Positions 1 to 11,778 of a stretch of DNA of 64,000 bases are shown one piece after another (the stretch's first letter is position 1; every line of letters begins with the position of its first letter). The notes under the pieces are model-generated. The model searched no databases. It was not told the DNA's origin and saw only the letters and a program-made list of their open reading frames with translations. Position numbers and translations under genes: made by a program. Source of the stretch: Stenotrophomonas tumulicola (GTDB taxonomy: Bacteria; Pseudomonadota; Gammaproteobacteria; Xanthomonadales; Xanthomonadaceae); assembly GCF_014117215.1 (NCBI RefSeq), contig NZ_JACGXS010000001.1, forward strand, positions 1 to 64,000, in the 5' to 3' direction.

Positions 1-7
1 GATCTTT

Positions 8-78
8 CGTGGGGGACGGCAAGAGCCGCATCCTGCGGGCCTCGTTTCGCGCCATCCATGGCGCTCAACGCCCCCACG
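8..78. repeat. Nested inverted repeat at window start
   Basis: An outer inverted pair, CGTGGGGG (8-15) and CCCCCACG (71-78), encloses an inner near-perfect hairpin of GCGCCAT and ATGGCGC (about 49-64). No gene can be supported between position 1 and the rpsT terminator at about 363; this stretch holds only this structure and the SMAG pair at 130-242. It may be a repeat family member or a structured intergenic RNA. The function is unknown. Confidence 0.4.
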
Positions 79-129
79 AACCCCTCCCGCCCGGCCCTGA
101 GAGTTCGCTCGCGCGTCCCGCCACGTATG

Positions 130-242
130 AAAAGAAAGAAGAGCGGTAGCGCCGAGCCATGCTCGGCGGCTCTTTGCTGGCGCGAACGGATGGTTTCCGC
201 CGACCATGGGTCGGCGCTACCGACCTGCTCTTCTTTTTTCCT
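130..242. repeat. SMAG-type REP pair in long inverted repeat
   Basis: Two GTAG palindromes face each other. The left one is GTAG (146-149) followed by GCCGAGC-CAT-GCTCGGC (151-167). The right one is its mirror, ending in CTAC at 215-218. The inverted similarity continues outward into purine-rich AAGAAGAGC on the left (about 135-143) and its complement GCTCTTCTT on the right (about 230-238), giving arms of roughly 45 bp. The extended arms suggest the whole block, not just the REP core, was duplicated in inverse orientation. Confidence 0.75.
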
Positions 243-358
243 TTGCGTGGTGGGGCGCCACGAATCTCCCGCCCGGCCAACCCCGTAGAGCCTGCCGTGA
301 GCGACCCACCACGAGGGGCTTCGCCGTTCGCTGCCAACCTCAGCCAAATCGCAGGCAA

Positions 359-384
359 CAAAAAACCCGGCCGAAGCCGGGTTT
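359..384 (-). terminator. Rho-independent terminator of rpsT
   Basis: A perfect 9-bp stem, AAACCCGGC (363-371) and GCCGGGTTT (376-384), has a CGAA loop, TTCG on the transcribed minus strand. On the minus strand it is followed by a T run, and it lies about 45 bases beyond the rpsT stop codon. Confidence 0.9.
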
Positions 385-427
385 CAAGCAGCAGCCAGCA
401 CCGGAAGGTGCCGGAAGCTTCGCCGGA

Positions 428-697
428 TCAGGCGGCCTTGAGGGCCTTGATACGGGCGGTCAGGCGGCTCTTGTGGCGAGCAGCCTTGTTCTTGTGGATC
501 AGACCACGCGCGCTGAAACGATCGAGGATCGGCTGGGCAACGGTGAATGCGGCTTCTGCGCCGGCAGCATCGTTGGCATCCAGAGCCTTGATCACTTTCT
601 TGACAGCGGTGCGCAGCATCGAGCGCTGAGCCACGTTGCGCGCGTTGCGCACGACGGTCTGCTTGGCGCGCTTCTTGGCGGACTTGATATTGGCCAC
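428..697 (-). CDS. rpsT: 30S ribosomal protein S20
   Basis: This 89-residue basic protein begins [20 protein letters not shown], the characteristic start of S20, which binds the 5' domain of 16S rRNA early in 30S assembly. The length matches the family (about 86-90 residues). Lys, Arg and Ala dominate, as expected for its two long helices. It is transcribed alone, divergently from murJ, with its own sigma70-like promoter upstream and a strong terminator downstream. The rpsT/murJ divergent pair is a common arrangement in gammaproteobacteria. Nothing is unusual. Confidence 0.97.
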   Translation of the reverse strand: MANIKSAKKRAKQTVVRNARNVAQRSMLRTAVKKVIKALDANDAAGAEAAFTVAQPILDRFSARGLIHKNKAARHKSRLTARIKALKAA

Positions 698-745
698 GGT
701 GGTGGGTTCCTGAAAAATCGGTGTTATGGGGACAGCAAGCTAGCT

Positions 746-774
746 AGTATGATGACTCGGAAAATGTACGTCAA
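746..774 (-). promoter_or_regulatory. sigma70-like promoter for rpsT
   Basis: On the minus strand TTGACG (774-769) is separated by exactly 17 bases from CATACT (751-746), about 50 bases upstream of the rpsT start. A second TTGACA lies a little further upstream at about 779-784. Seen by motif only; the start of transcription is not known. Confidence 0.6.
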
Positions 775-798
775 GTCGATTGTCAAGAGGATGTTTGA

Positions 799-2406
799 GT
801 GAGTTCACCCAAGATGCTGCGGGGCCTGCTGTCGTTCAGCAGCATGACAATGGTTTCGCGGGTGTTGGGGCTGGTGCGGGACACCGTCATCACCACGACT
901 TTCGGTACGAACGCGGTCACCGACGCGTTCTGGGTCGCCTTCAGGGTACCTAATTTCCTGCGCCGTTTGTTCGCCGAGGGCTCCTTTGCCACCGCTTTCG
1001 TGCCGGTGTTCACCGAAGTGAAGGAGACCCGCAGCCACGAGGAACTGCGCGAGCTGATGGCCCGCGTGGCCGGCACCCTGGCTGGCGTGCTGATGGTGGT
1101 GACCGCGCTGGCGCTGATCTTCGCGCCGCAGCTGGCCAACCTGTTCGCCAGTGGCGCCGACACCGATCCGGCCAAGCAGGGCCTGCTGGTCGACCTGTTC
1201 CGGCTGACCTTCCCGTTCCTGTTCTTCGTATCGTTGACCGCGCTGGCGGGCGGGGCGCTGAACAGCTTCCAGAAATTCGCGATGCCGGCGCTGACCCCGG
1301 TCATCCTCAACCTGTGCATGATCGCCGGTGCGCTGTGGCTGGCCCCGCGGATGGACGTGCCGATCCTGGCGCTGGGCTGGTCAGTGCTGGTGGCCGGGGT
1401 GCTGCAGTTGCTGTTCCAGTTGCCTTCCCTGAAGGGCATCAACCTGCTGACCCTGCCGCGCTGGGGCTGGAGCCATCCCGGCGTGCGCAGGGTGATGACG
1501 CTGATGATCCCGACCCTGTTCGGCTCGTCAGTGGCGCAGATCAACCTGCTGCTGGATACCGTCATCGCGGCCAAGCTCACCGATGGCTCGCAGTCCTGGC
1601 TGTCGCTGGCGGACCGCTTCCTGGAGCTGCCGCTGGGCGTGTTCGGGGTGGCCCTGGGCACGGTGATCCTGCCAGCGCTGGCCCGCCACCACGTCGGCAC
1701 CGACCGTGCCGGGTTCTCCAATGCGCTGGACTGGGGCCTGCGCATGACCCTGCTGATTTCCGTGCCGGCCATGCTGGGCCTGCTGCTGCTGGCCGAGCCG
1801 CTGATCGCCACGATCTTCCAGCACGGTGCATTCAGCGCTTTCGACACCCGCATGACCGCCCTGGCGGTGTATGGCTTGAGCTTCGGCCTGCCGGCCTTTG
1901 CCCTGCTGAAAGTCGTGTTGCCGGCCTTCTATGCCCGCCAGGACACCCGTACCCCGGTGCGCGCCGGCATTGCCGCGCTGGTCGCCAACATGGTGTTCAA
2001 CTTCGCCCTGCTGGCCGTGCTGTACCACGTGATGGTGCCGCAGGAACTGCGCGCGCAGGGCGTGATGCAGGCGTTGGGCCAGCAGCCGGGCCTGCACCTG
2101 GCGCTGGGCATCGCCAGTGCGCTGTCCAGTTACCTGAACCTCGGGCTGCTCTGGTACTGGCTGGGCAAGACCGACGTCTATGAGCGCCGCCCCGGCTGGA
2201 GCCGTTTCCTGGTCCGCCTGCTGGTGTCCTGCGTGGTGATGGTGGCCGTGCTGCTGGGCCTGCTTTACTGGCTGCCGCCGTTCTCGCCGATGGCCGTGTG
2301 GGAGCGGATCGGGGCGCTGGCACTGCTGGTCGGGGCCGGTGCCGCCGCCTATCTGCTGGTCCAGGTGGCGCTGGGCCTGCGTCCGCGCGACCTGCGTGGG
2401 CATTGA
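799..2406 (+). CDS. murJ: Lipid II flippase MurJ
   Basis: This 535-residue polytopic inner-membrane protein of the MOP superfamily flips lipid II across the cytoplasmic membrane for peptidoglycan synthesis. The N-terminal block with PNFLRRLFAEGSF (residues 51-63) and the preceding RVLGLVRDT are hallmarks of MurJ, and hydrophobic segments repeat along the whole length, consistent with about 14 transmembrane helices. The start is GTG at 799, preceded by AAGAGG at 785-790 with 8 bases spacing; the internal ATG at 814 is a weaker candidate. ribF follows after 75 bases. Essential in most bacteria that make lipid II. Confidence 0.96.
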   Translation: MSSPKMLRGLLSFSSMTMVSRVLGLVRDTVITTTFGTNAVTDAFWVAFRVPNFLRRLFAEGSFATAFVPVFTEVKETRSHEELRELMARVAGTLAGVLMVVTALALIFAPQLANLFASGADTDPAKQGLLVDLFRLTFPFLFFVSLTALAGGALNSFQKFAMPALTPVILNLCMIAGALWLAPRMDVPILALGWSVLVAGVLQLLFQLPSLKGINLLTLPRWGWSHPGVRRVMTLMIPTLFGSSVAQINLLLDTVIAAKLTDGSQSWLSLADRFLELPLGVFGVALGTVILPALARHHVGTDRAGFSNALDWGLRMTLLISVPAMLGLLLLAEPLIATIFQHGAFSAFDTRMTALAVYGLSFGLPAFALLKVVLPAFYARQDTRTPVRAGIAALVANMVFNFALLAVLYHVMVPQELRAQGVMQALGQQPGLHLALGIASALSSYLNLGLLWYWLGKTDVYERRPGWSRFLVRLLVSCVVMVAVLLGLLYWLPPFSPMAVWERIGALALLVGAGAAAYLLVQVALGLRPRDLRGH

Positions 2407-2423
2407 TCCCCGGCCATGGCGGC

Positions 2424-2429
2424 TATACT
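2424..2429 (+). promoter_or_regulatory. Possible -10 box for the ribF-ileS-lspA operon
   Basis: TATACT lies 52 bases upstream of the ribF start in the only sizeable gap of the murJ-ribF-ileS-lspA-ispH series. No good -35 element is seen at 17 bases, so this is a weak call. Confidence 0.3.
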
Positions 2430-2481
2430 TCAGGGTTACCACGGTTGAATCGACGGCCACTGCGTGCCGCGAGCGGAGTTG

Positions 2482-3425
2482 ATGAGCAGGTTGTTTCGAA
2501 GCGTTGAAGGCGGGCCCCTGGTTCCGCACGGAAGCGTGGTCTGCATTGGTGCCTTCGACGGCCTGCATCTGGGCCATCGGGCGCTGGTGCGCCACGCCGT
2601 CGCCCGTGCGCGTGCGCTCGGGGTGGCCGCGGTGGCCGTGGCATTCGAACCATTGCCCCGGGAGTTCTTTGCCCGGGACACGCCGCCGCCGCGGCTGACG
2701 CTGGCGCGCGGCAAGGTCGACATGCTGCGGGAGATGGGCGTGGACGCCATCGGCCTGCTGCGCTTCGATGCCGCGATGGCCGCGATGCAGGCCGAGGACT
2801 TCGTCCGCCAGTTGCTGGTCGGCCGCCTGGCCGCGCGCGAAGTGTGGATCGGGCCGCAGTTCCAGTTCGGCAACCGCCGCCGGGGCGACCTGGCCCTGCT
2901 GCAGCAGATGGGCGCGGCGCATGGTTTCGAGGCCAACGAGATCGAGGCGGTGGACCTGCGCGGCGAGCGCATTTCCAGCACCCGCATCCGCCAGTTGCTG
3001 CAGGCCGGTGACTTCGACCATGCAGGCGAACTGCTGGGCCGTCCCTACGCCATCAGCGGGCGGGTGGTGCGCGGGCGCCAGTTGGGCCGTACGCTGGGCT
3101 TCCCTACGGCCAACCTGCGCTTCCCGAAGACGCCTGCCCTGGCCGGCATCTATGCCACCTGGGTGCATGGCGTGTTCGACCAGCCATGGCCGTCGGTGTC
3201 CAGCTTCGGCACCCGGCCCACGGTGCAGGGCGTGGAGCCGTTGCTGGAGGCGCACCTTTTCGATTTCCAGGGAGACCTGTACGGTCGTCATATCGAAGTC
3301 GAATTCGTCGCCAAGCTGCGCGACGAAGAGAAATTCAACGATCTGGCGGCATTGACCGTCCAGATGCACCGCGATGCCGAACAGGCGCGCGCCATCCTTT
3401 CCGAACATAGATTGCGAGCCACTGC

Positions 3426-3429
<4 letters not shown>
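2482..3429 (+). CDS. ribF: Bifunctional riboflavin kinase/FAD synthetase RibF
   Basis: A soluble enzyme of about 315 residues that phosphorylates riboflavin to FMN and adenylates FMN to FAD. The N-terminal FMN adenylyltransferase domain shows [10 protein letters not shown] (residues 23-32), the HxGH-type nucleotide-binding motif. The C-terminal flavokinase domain shows [12 protein letters not shown] place the start at ATG 2482, with GCGGAG just upstream, because [11 protein letters not shown] fits the family start; a GTG at 2464 would add six residues. The stop overlaps the GTG start of ileS by four bases (GTGA), so translation is probably coupled. Confidence 0.95.
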
Positions 3430-6256
<2,827 letters not shown>

Positions 6257-6257
<1 letters not shown>

Positions 6258-6775
6258 TGGCCGCCGCGCGTCCGCGTCCGAATGCGCTGGTGTGGCTGCT
6301 GCTGTCGGCGCTGGTCATCGTGCTGGACCAGTGGAGCAAGGCCTGGGTGCTGTCCAGCCTGCCCGAGTTCCAGCCGGTGCCGGTCATCGATGGGTTCTGG
6401 AACTGGTACCGCACCTACAACACCGGGGCGGCGTTCAGCTTCCTCAGTGATGCCGGTGGCTGGCAGAAGTACTTCTTCACCGTACTGGCGGTGGGCATCA
6501 GCGGGCTGATGGCGTGGTGGCTACATGGCACCGCCCGCGGCAACTGGCGCAGCGCGCTGCCGTTCGCCCTGGTGATCGGCGGGGCCATCGGCAACGTCAT
6601 CGACCGCCAGGTGCACGGCCACGTGGTGGATTTCATCCAGTGGTACGTCGGTGACCACTACTGGCCGTCGTTCAACATCGCCGATGCGGCGATCGTGGTT
6701 GGCGCCGTCGGTATCGCGGTATTCGGCCTGTTCGAGGGCAAGCCGAAGAAAAAAGCGGATAATACGACCCCGTAA
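6257..6775 (+). CDS. lspA: Lipoprotein signal peptidase (signal peptidase II)
   Basis: A 172-residue inner-membrane aspartic protease that cleaves prolipoprotein signal peptides after diacylglyceryl modification. Four hydrophobic helices are apparent. The catalytic aspartates sit in GNVIDR (D116) and FNIADAA (D143), and the conserved NTGAAFS motif begins at N55. The start codon is in the TGATG junction with ileS. Several lipoproteins in this window (cyoA product, small lipoproteins at 15169 and 53036) would be its substrates. Confidence 0.96.
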
Positions 6776-6811
6776 CCCCCCCAGCCGGCTGACGCCGGGA
6801 GACGTTGATAG

Positions 6812-7762
6812 ATGGATGTCCTGCTCGCCAATCCGCGTGGTTTCTGTGCTGGTGTCGATCGTGCGATCGAGATCGTCAAGCGCGCGATCGAAACGCTCGG
6901 CGCGCCCATCTACGTGCGCCATGAAGTGGTGCACAACCGTTTCGTGGTCGATGACCTGAAGAGCCGCGGTGCCATCTTCGTCGAGGAACTGGACGAAGTA
7001 CCGGACAACAACACGGTGATTTTCAGCGCGCACGGTGTTTCGCAGGCGGTGCGTGCCGAGGCCGATCGCCGTGGGCTGAAAGTGTTCGATGCCACCTGCC
7101 CGCTGGTGACCAAGGTGCACTTCGAAGTGGCCCGCCATTGCCGCGCTGGCCGCGACGTGGTGCTGATCGGCCATGCCGGGCACCCGGAAGTGGAAGGCAC
7201 CATGGGGCAGTGGAACCAGGAGGCCGGCACCGGGAAGATCTACCTGGTCGAAGACGTGGAGCAGGTCGCCACGCTGGTGCTGGAGCAACCGGAAAACTTT
7301 GCCTACACCACGCAGACCACGCTGTCGGTGGACGATACGCGCGGCATCATCGATGCATTGCGCACGCGCTTCCCTGCCATGCAGGGGCCGAAGAACGATG
7401 ACATCTGTTATGCCACGCAGAACCGGCAGGATGCCGTGCGTGACCTGGCCGCGCGTTGCGACCTGGTGCTGGTGGTCGGCTCGCCGAACAGCTCCAATTC
7501 CAACCGGCTGAGCGAGCTGGCACGTCGCGAAGGCGTGGAGTCGTACCTGATCGATGGTGCGCAGGAGATCGACCCGAAGTGGGTGGTCGGCAAGCAGCAC
7601 ATCGGCGTCACCGCGGGCGCATCGGCACCCCAGGTGCTGGTGGACGGCGTGCTGGCGCGCCTGCGCGAACTGGGTGCTGATGGTATCGGCGAGCTGGATG
7701 GCGAGCCGGAATCGATGGTGTTCGCGCTGCCCAAGGAACTGCGGCTGCGGCTGGTCGACTGA
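6812..7762 (+). CDS. ispH: 4-hydroxy-3-methylbut-2-enyl diphosphate reductase IspH
   Basis: This 316-residue iron-sulphur enzyme makes isopentenyl and dimethylallyl diphosphate from HMBPP, the last step of the non-mevalonate isoprenoid pathway. The three cluster-ligating cysteines are present at C12 (RGFCAG), C96 (DATCPL) and C199 (DDICYA), matching the spacing of the E. coli enzyme. The ATG at 6812 has GGGAGA at 6797-6802. It closes the ileS-lspA-ispH group; the 36-base gap to lspA suggests co-transcription. Three SMAG palindromes follow the stop. Confidence 0.97.
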   Translation: MDVLLANPRGFCAGVDRAIEIVKRAIETLGAPIYVRHEVVHNRFVVDDLKSRGAIFVEELDEVPDNNTVIFSAHGVSQAVRAEADRRGLKVFDATCPLVTKVHFEVARHCRAGRDVVLIGHAGHPEVEGTMGQWNQEAGTGKIYLVEDVEQVATLVLEQPENFAYTTQTTLSVDDTRGIIDALRTRFPAMQGPKNDDICYATQNRQDAVRDLAARCDLVLVVGSPNSSNSNRLSELARREGVESYLIDGAQEIDPKWVVGKQHIGVTAGASAPQVLVDGVLARLRELGADGIGELDGEPESMVFALPKELRLRLVD

Positions 7763-7770
7763 CGGCCCCT

Positions 7771-7795
7771 GTGACGGGCATGGCCCGTCACTACC
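7771..7795 (-). repeat. Single SMAG repeat
   Basis: TGACGGGC (7772-7779) and GCCCGTCA (7783-7790) form a hairpin followed by CTAC, that is, GTAG-headed on the minus strand. It begins eight bases after the ispH stop. Confidence 0.85.
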
Positions 7796-7818
7796 AAGGT
7801 GGTGCAGGATGTTGCCTG

Positions 7819-7894
7819 TGACGGGCATGGCCCGTCACTACCGGTGTGATGTGCCATGCCGCGTGGTACGGGTAGTGACGGGCCATGCCCGTCA
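7819..7894. repeat. SMAG repeat pair, tail to tail
   Basis: A minus-oriented copy, TGACGGGC/GCCCGTCA with CTAC at 7838-7841, is followed by a plus-oriented copy, GTAG at 7872-7875 with TGACGGGC/GCCCGTCA to 7894. Together they can fold into a large cruciform between ispH and the M61 peptidase gene. The rest of the 250-base gap holds no gene. Confidence 0.85.
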
Positions 7895-8012
7895 ACCACG
7901 CAGATTCGCTTTGCTGCATCAGGCCATCGGCCCGTGCATGACCTTTGGCCATGGGGCAGGGCGCTGCATCGCGCCTAGCATCGGTGTTCTTCCCCGCTTG
8001 CTGGAACTGCCG

Positions 8013-9896
8013 ATGAAATCCCGTGCCCTGGCGTTGTCCGTCCTTCTCTCACTGACGGCCGTGCCGGCGCTCGCGCAGACTCCACCGCCGGCACAGAGCG
8101 CTTGGCCGGGCACGCTGCGCATCAACGTCGATGCGCGTGACCTCGGCCATCGCATTTTCAAGGTCACCACCACCGTCCCCGCCAAGCCAGGCCCGCTGAC
8201 CCTGCTGTATCCGCAGTGGTTGCCCGGCCATCATTCGCCCAGTGGCCCGATCGACAAGCTGGCTGGCCTGCAGGTCACTGCCAATGGCAAGCCGCTGAAG
8301 TGGCAGCGCGACCAGTACAACGTCTATGCATTCAAGGTGGAGGTGCCGGAAGGTGCCAGCGAGGTAGTGGCCCACTTTGACTATCTGTCCTCGCAGGGCG
8401 GCAGCCAGGGGCGGGTGGTGATGACCCCGGAAATGCTCAACCTGCAGTGGAACGCCAATTCGCTGTATCCGGCTGGCGTGGACACCCATGGCGTGACGGT
8501 GCAGGCCAGCGTCACCCTGCCCAGCGGCTGGTCCTATGCCACCGCGCTGGAAACCGAACGCCGTGATGGCGACACCGTGGTGTTCAAGCCGATCAGCTAC
8601 GACCACCTGGTGGATTCGCCACTGTTCGCCGGCACGCACTACCAGCGCTTCGACCTGGACCCGGGTGCCCGCATGCCGGTGCACCTGAATGTATTTGCCG
8701 ATGACGCAAAATCGCTCAAGGCCAGCGAAGACCAGCTGAAGGCGCATCGCGCGCTGGTGCAGCAGATGGACAAGCTGTACGGCGCGCGCCACTTCGACCA
8801 TTACGAGTTCCTGCTGGCATTGACCGGGAAACTCGGCGGCATCGGCCTGGAGCATCATCGTTCCAGCGAGAACAGCGGTGACGTTGGCTACTTCACCGAA
8901 TGGGACAAGACCTGGCTGGGCCGCGACCTGTTGCCGCACGAGTTCAACCATTCCTGGAATGGCAAATATCGCCGTGGCGCCGACCTGGCCACCGCCAACT
9001 TCAATACGCCGATGGGCGACAGCCTGCTGTGGGTATATGAAGGCCAGACCCAGTTCTGGGGCCAAGTGCTGGCTGCGCGGTCGGGTCTGTGGAGCCAGCA
9101 GCAGGCCCGCGACGTGCTGGCCAACGTGGCGGCAGTGTACGACCGCGGCCGTCCCGGGCTGGCGTGGCGCGCGCTGCAGGACACCACCAATGACCCGACC
9201 ATCGCCCAGCGCCGCACGTTGCCTTATCGCAACTACCAGATGAGCGAGGACTACTACTCCGGCGGACAGATGCTGTGGCTGGAGGTGGAAGGCAAGCTGC
9301 GCGCGCTGACCGCTGGCAAGCGCGGGCTGGATGATTTCGCCAAGGCATTCTTCGGCATGGACGACGGCGACTGGGACGTCAATCCCTACACTTTCGAAGA
9401 TGTGGCCAGCACGCTCAACGGCATTGCGCCGAGCGACTGGTCCGGATTCCTGCGCGAGCGGCTGGATGGCAATGGCCCGCTGATTGGTGGGCTGGAAATG
9501 GCCGGCTGGAAACTCGTGTACCGCGATACCCCGAACGAAGCCTTCAAGGCCCAGGAAACCCGCGCCAAGTCGGCGATGCTGGCCTATTCGATCGGCGCGA
9601 CGGTGACCGATGGCGGCGTGGTTGGTGATGTCATCTGGGACAGCCCGGCCTTCAATGCCGGCCTGGCACCGGGCATGACGGTGATCGCCATCGATGGCCG
9701 CGAGTACAAGAGCGAGCGGCTGAAGGACGCCGTTGCTGGCTCCAGGGACAGCAAGGCACCGATCACCCTGCTGGTGAAGAGCTTCGACCGCATCATGCCG
9801 CTCAGTATCGATTACCACGGTGGTGCGCAGTACCCGGTGCTGGAGCGCATTGCCGGCACGCCGGACCGGTTGTCGGCATTGTGGAAGGCCCGCTGA
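8013..9896 (+). CDS. Exported M61 family (glycyl aminopeptidase-like) metallopeptidase with PDZ domain
   Basis: A 627-residue protein with a signal peptide (MKSRALALSVLLSLTAVPALA). The N-terminal beta-rich domain is followed by the M61 catalytic domain with the zinc motif HEFNH at residues 309-313, where Glu310 would be catalytic. A C-terminal PDZ-like domain (roughly residues 520-620) contains DSPAFNAGLAPGMTVIAIDG. M61 enzymes cleave N-terminal Gly or Ala from peptides, but substrate preference varies in the family. The long upstream in-frame extension is rejected because the signal peptide starts at ATG 8013. Monocistronic; periplasmic or secreted location inferred. Confidence 0.9.
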   Translation: MKSRALALSVLLSLTAVPALAQTPPPAQSAWPGTLRINVDARDLGHRIFKVTTTVPAKPGPLTLLYPQWLPGHHSPSGPIDKLAGLQVTANGKPLKWQRDQYNVYAFKVEVPEGASEVVAHFDYLSSQGGSQGRVVMTPEMLNLQWNANSLYPAGVDTHGVTVQASVTLPSGWSYATALETERRDGDTVVFKPISYDHLVDSPLFAGTHYQRFDLDPGARMPVHLNVFADDAKSLKASEDQLKAHRALVQQMDKLYGARHFDHYEFLLALTGKLGGIGLEHHRSSENSGDVGYFTEWDKTWLGRDLLPHEFNHSWNGKYRRGADLATANFNTPMGDSLLWVYEGQTQFWGQVLAARSGLWSQQQARDVLANVAAVYDRGRPGLAWRALQDTTNDPTIAQRRTLPYRNYQMSEDYYSGGQMLWLEVEGKLRALTAGKRGLDDFAKAFFGMDDGDWDVNPYTFEDVASTLNGIAPSDWSGFLRERLDGNGPLIGGLEMAGWKLVYRDTPNEAFKAQETRAKSAMLAYSIGATVTDGGVVGDVIWDSPAFNAGLAPGMTVIAIDGREYKSERLKDAVAGSRDSKAPITLLVKSFDRIMPLSIDYHGGAQYPVLERIAGTPDRLSALWKAR

Positions 9897-9965
9897 TACA
9901 ACGATTCCAGCGGTTCCGCGGTGGCTGGGCCGGAGCATTCCCGCCTGGCCACCGTGCGTTGCCTG

Positions 9966-10709
9966 TCAGCGCTTCCGCACGCCAGTAGCGTTGCCCTGCG
10001 CATCGAAGCCGATGCTTACCGTTTCACGGTCGCCGGCCACATCATCGGGCAGCCAGCGCAGTCGTCCGCCCTTGGAAACGATCAGGTAGACATGGTCCAC
10101 CTGCTTTGGCTCGCGCATCAGCGCGTCGCGCTGTTCCTGCAGGGCCACGGCCACGCGCTGCACCGCTTCGAAGTCGATCCTGTCCAGCGGCGCACTGTTG
10201 GCCTGCACGGTGATCAGCGGTGACATCCGCTGCGGATTCACCGGTTCGCCCTTCTGCCATGCATCGTCCTTGAAATGGTATTCGTCGACGTAGGTCGGCT
10301 GTCCGGGATCCACCAACTGGATGTTGATGCGCCCGTCGTCGTAGAAGTGGATGCTGTGGAAGACGCGGAGATCACCTGCTTCCAGGCCGGGCAGGGCCTG
10401 CAGGGCAGCCTTGGCGGCCAGCAGGCGTTCGCGGTCGAACAGCAGGTTGCCGCGTGGCTCCGGCGGTAGCGTAGGTGTCGGTGCTGACGGCGGTTGCGTC
10501 GCCGCCGCTTCATCGTCGCTTGGGCGCGGGTGCTGCGCGATGGGCGTCTGCAACCGCCCAGGCCGGGCAGGCGCATCCGTCGCGGTGGCCATGCGTGGCC
10601 CTGCCTCCAGCGTCTGCACGATGGTCTGCCAGGCGCCGCCAGCGAAGGCCAGGCCGGCCAGCACCAGCAGCACGATGGTGAAAAGCTGTGGAGTCGAGGG
10701 AGTCTTCAT
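9966..10709 (-). CDS. Membrane-anchored protein of unknown function
   Basis: A 247-residue protein of no family I recognise. One N-terminal hydrophobic segment (about residues 9-29) is followed by a Pro/Ala-rich linker and a soluble C-terminal domain (about residues 85-247) with FHSIHFYDDGRINIQLVDP, presumably periplasmic. The ATG overlaps the stop of the upstream gene by four bases (ATGA), so the two proteins are probably made in a fixed ratio and may interact. An upstream extension of the reading frame lies inside the neighbouring gene and is not used. Confidence 0.75.
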   Translation of the reverse strand: MKTPSTPQLFTIVLLVLAGLAFAGGAWQTIVQTLEAGPRMATATDAPARPGRLQTPIAQHPRPSDDEAAATQPPSAPTPTLPPEPRGNLLFDRERLLAAKAALQALPGLEAGDLRVFHSIHFYDDGRINIQLVDPGQPTYVDEYHFKDDAWQKGEPVNPQRMSPLITVQANSAPLDRIDFEAVQRVAVALQEQRDALMREPKQVDHVYLIVSKGGRLRWLPDDVAGDRETVSIGFDAQGNATGVRKR

Positions 10710-11662
10710 GGGCTCACCATCTGCACCTGGGCCGGGTCTTCCGGGTCGTACAGGATGTCCAGTTGATGCCGTGGAATGTTCGCCAGGTCGATCAGTGACC
10801 AGAACCGACGCAGGCTGGCCTGGCGCGCCACGCCATTGGCATCGTCGAATGCCAGCTTGAACTCGACCTGCGGTTGCTCGTTGAGGTAGGTACCGGTCTG
10901 GCGGACATCCAGCACGCTGGCCGTGGTGCGAACACCGCGAAACTTGAGTGATTCGCCCTTGGCATCGCCCTGCATCAGTCGCAGCAGCACGCGCAGGGTG
11001 ACCAGGTAGCTGCACAGCACCAACGGGCAGATCAGCAGGGGATGGCCGAAGGACAGGAAGGTCCAGCCCATGCCTTCATTCTGCACCCGCCACGCGGCGA
11101 TGTAGGCGGCGGCCACTACTGCCGTCGCACAGGCACCCAGCAAACCGCGCAGCCAGAGCGCGCGCCGGTCGGTTTCCGGCCTTGTTCCTTCCAGCACCAG
11201 GTTCGGCACGACGCCTGGGGCGCGACTGAGCCGGACCGTCAACGTCCTGCCGATGTCGAAGCGACGCTGCTCCGGCTTGGTATCCACCACCACCAGCTCG
11301 TCGGTGATCGGGCTGCCGGACAGGTTGTCGAAGACAAGCCGCAGCTTCCATTGCGCGAAGCCACGAACCTGCGCGCCGGTTTGCCCGGCGTGCTCCACCC
11401 GCGCGCTGCGCGTCACGCCGCCAACCAGGATGCCGCGCACGCGCTGCAGCGCACGTACCGGGCCCAGCAGCAGCTTGTCCAGGAACTGGTACAGCAGCAC
11501 CAGCCACAGGGCGAGCGAGATCGCCAGCAGGGTCAGCGCCCACCAGGGTTCGGCACGCTGTGACAGGGGCATCGGCCAGGAGGTGCTGAAGTAGATGACG
11601 CAGGGGAAGGGCAGCGCGAAGAACAGCATGAACGCGCCCCAGAACCAGAGAATTTTCTTCAC
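10706..11662 (-). CDS. DUF3592-like integral membrane protein
   Basis: A 318-residue protein with about four hydrophobic segments: two at the N-terminus (residues about 5-25 and 42-65) and two in the middle. Between and after them are two soluble beta-rich segments resembling DUF3592 units, for example ASVLDVRQTGTYLNEQPQ near the C-terminus. It is first in a two-gene operon with the single-pass protein downstream. The family assignment is by resemblance only. The gene lies convergent with the M61 peptidase gene and about 115 bases from tRNA-Thr on the other side. Confidence 0.7.
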   Translation of the reverse strand: MKKILWFWGAFMLFFALPFPCVIYFSTSWPMPLSQRAEPWWALTLLAISLALWLVLLYQFLDKLLLGPVRALQRVRGILVGGVTRSARVEHAGQTGAQVRGFAQWKLRLVFDNLSGSPITDELVVVDTKPEQRRFDIGRTLTVRLSRAPGVVPNLVLEGTRPETDRRALWLRGLLGACATAVVAAAYIAAWRVQNEGMGWTFLSFGHPLLICPLVLCSYLVTLRVLLRLMQGDAKGESLKFRGVRTTASVLDVRQTGTYLNEQPQVEFKLAFDDANGVARQASLRRFWSLIDLANIPRHQLDILYDPEDPAQVQMVSP

Positions 11663-11739
11663 GTTCGCGGTGAGGATCCGTTCGGGCGGGGCAGGGTACT
11701 ACAGCCGGCAGCAGCACCCTGTCGCGTTCACCGGCCGGA

Positions 11740-11768
11740 TTGACCGGCCCCCGGCGAGCCTCTAGAAT
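11740..11768 (+). promoter_or_regulatory. sigma70-like promoter of tRNA-Thr
   Basis: TTGACC (11740-11745) and TAGAAT (11763-11768) are separated by exactly 17 bases, with the -10 box ending 10 bases before the mature tRNA. The GC-rich spacer is typical of stable RNA promoters. Confidence 0.75.
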
Positions 11769-11778
11769 TGCCTGCTCA

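Noticed and set aside
1528-3408. 626-codon minus-strand frame over murJ and ribF
   Set aside because: Antisense to two conserved core genes; Gln/His-rich with no family features.
7554-8012. Upstream extension of the M61 peptidase frame into ispH
   Set aside because: It overlaps ispH and the SMAG repeats; a clean signal peptide starts at ATG 8013.
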